Shown here: piece by piece, positions 63,998-64,000 of the stretch
Layout: each line of letters opens with the position of its first letter
Numbering within the stretch: the stretch's first letter is position 1
From: Cyanobium sp. NS01
GTDB taxonomy: Bacteria; Cyanobacteriota; Cyanobacteriia; PCC-6307; Cyanobiaceae
Assembly (NCBI RefSeq): GCF_014280235.1
Contig: NZ_CP047940.1
Coordinates: forward strand, 1,984,001 to 2,048,000
Direction of reading: 5' to 3'
DNA length: 64,000 bases
Program-made: the position numbers and the translations under genes
The notes under the pieces: generated by a model
What the model was told of the DNA's origin: nothing
What the model saw: the letters and a program-made list of their open reading frames with translations, nothing else
Databases searched by the model: none

Positions 63998-64000
63998 GGC

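Overview
The window is a dense, very GC-rich chromosome segment of a unicellular picocyanobacterium, most like Cyanobium or freshwater/brackish Synechococcus. The evidence is psaF-psaJ, petC-petA, chlI, ndhB, an Hli protein, Vipp1, a cyAbrB regulator, cyanobacterial DUF proteins (DUF3370, DUF3067, DUF2232, DUF1400-type hydrolase) and aa3 cytochrome oxidase. Intergenic gaps are short, many neighbours overlap by 1-4 bases, and GTG or TTG starts are common. No insertion sequence, prophage, CRISPR array or rRNA was seen. There is one tRNA (Val-CAC).

Layout. 1-8.5 kb (+): partial SpoU methyltransferase, beta-lactamase-fold protein, DUF3370, chlI, ruvC, 5-formyl-THF cyclo-ligase, a possible small gene, a membrane-anchored protein, sufE, homoserine dehydrogenase and a small conserved gene. 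8.6-14.3 kb: oligopeptide/nickel-type binding protein plus one permease, then a convergent DUF1400 hydrolase, an MFS transporter and a small protein. 14.4-20.5 kb: ychF, HlyD-type adaptor, wecB, a decayed PilT/GspE-type ATPase remnant, hli, tsaD, psaF-psaJ. 20.5-28.9 kb: gmk, rqcH, tatC, DUF3067, petC-petA, lgt, cobM, an Mqo-like oxidoreductase. 29-36.4 kb: tRNA-Val, RodZ-like protein, ppx, UbiA-type prenyltransferase, LD-carboxypeptidase, ispD, GT9-like protein, fabG, small membrane protein. 36.5-47.1 kb: groEL-2, then a minus-strand six-gene run (ctaA, ctaB, ABC-2 exporter pair, unknown acidic protein, nanE) divergent from ctaC-ctaD-ctaE. 47.2-64 kb: cyAbrB, HdeD-like, ribE, bifunctional-nuclease family, Fe-S aldo/keto reductase, a topA-lipoprotein-DUF2232-cobT-binding protein run, ndhB, a LolD/MacB-type ATPase, M23 peptidase, birA, aminotransferase, trxA and vipp1.

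Functionally this is housekeeping: photosynthetic and respiratory electron transport (cyt b6f, PSI, NDH-1, COX), tetrapyrrole and corrin synthesis (chlI, ctaA/B, cobM, cobT), envelope building (lgt, tatC, RodZ-like, LD-carboxypeptidase, M23) and protein quality control (groEL, rqcH). I found no convincing new multi-gene defence or biosynthetic system. The most unusual items are the PilT/GspE-type pseudogene, a beta-lactamase-fold protein lacking the usual deacylation Glu, a Met/His-rich insert in CtaC, the exporter-nanE tail of the ctaAB operon, and two small tandem duplications.
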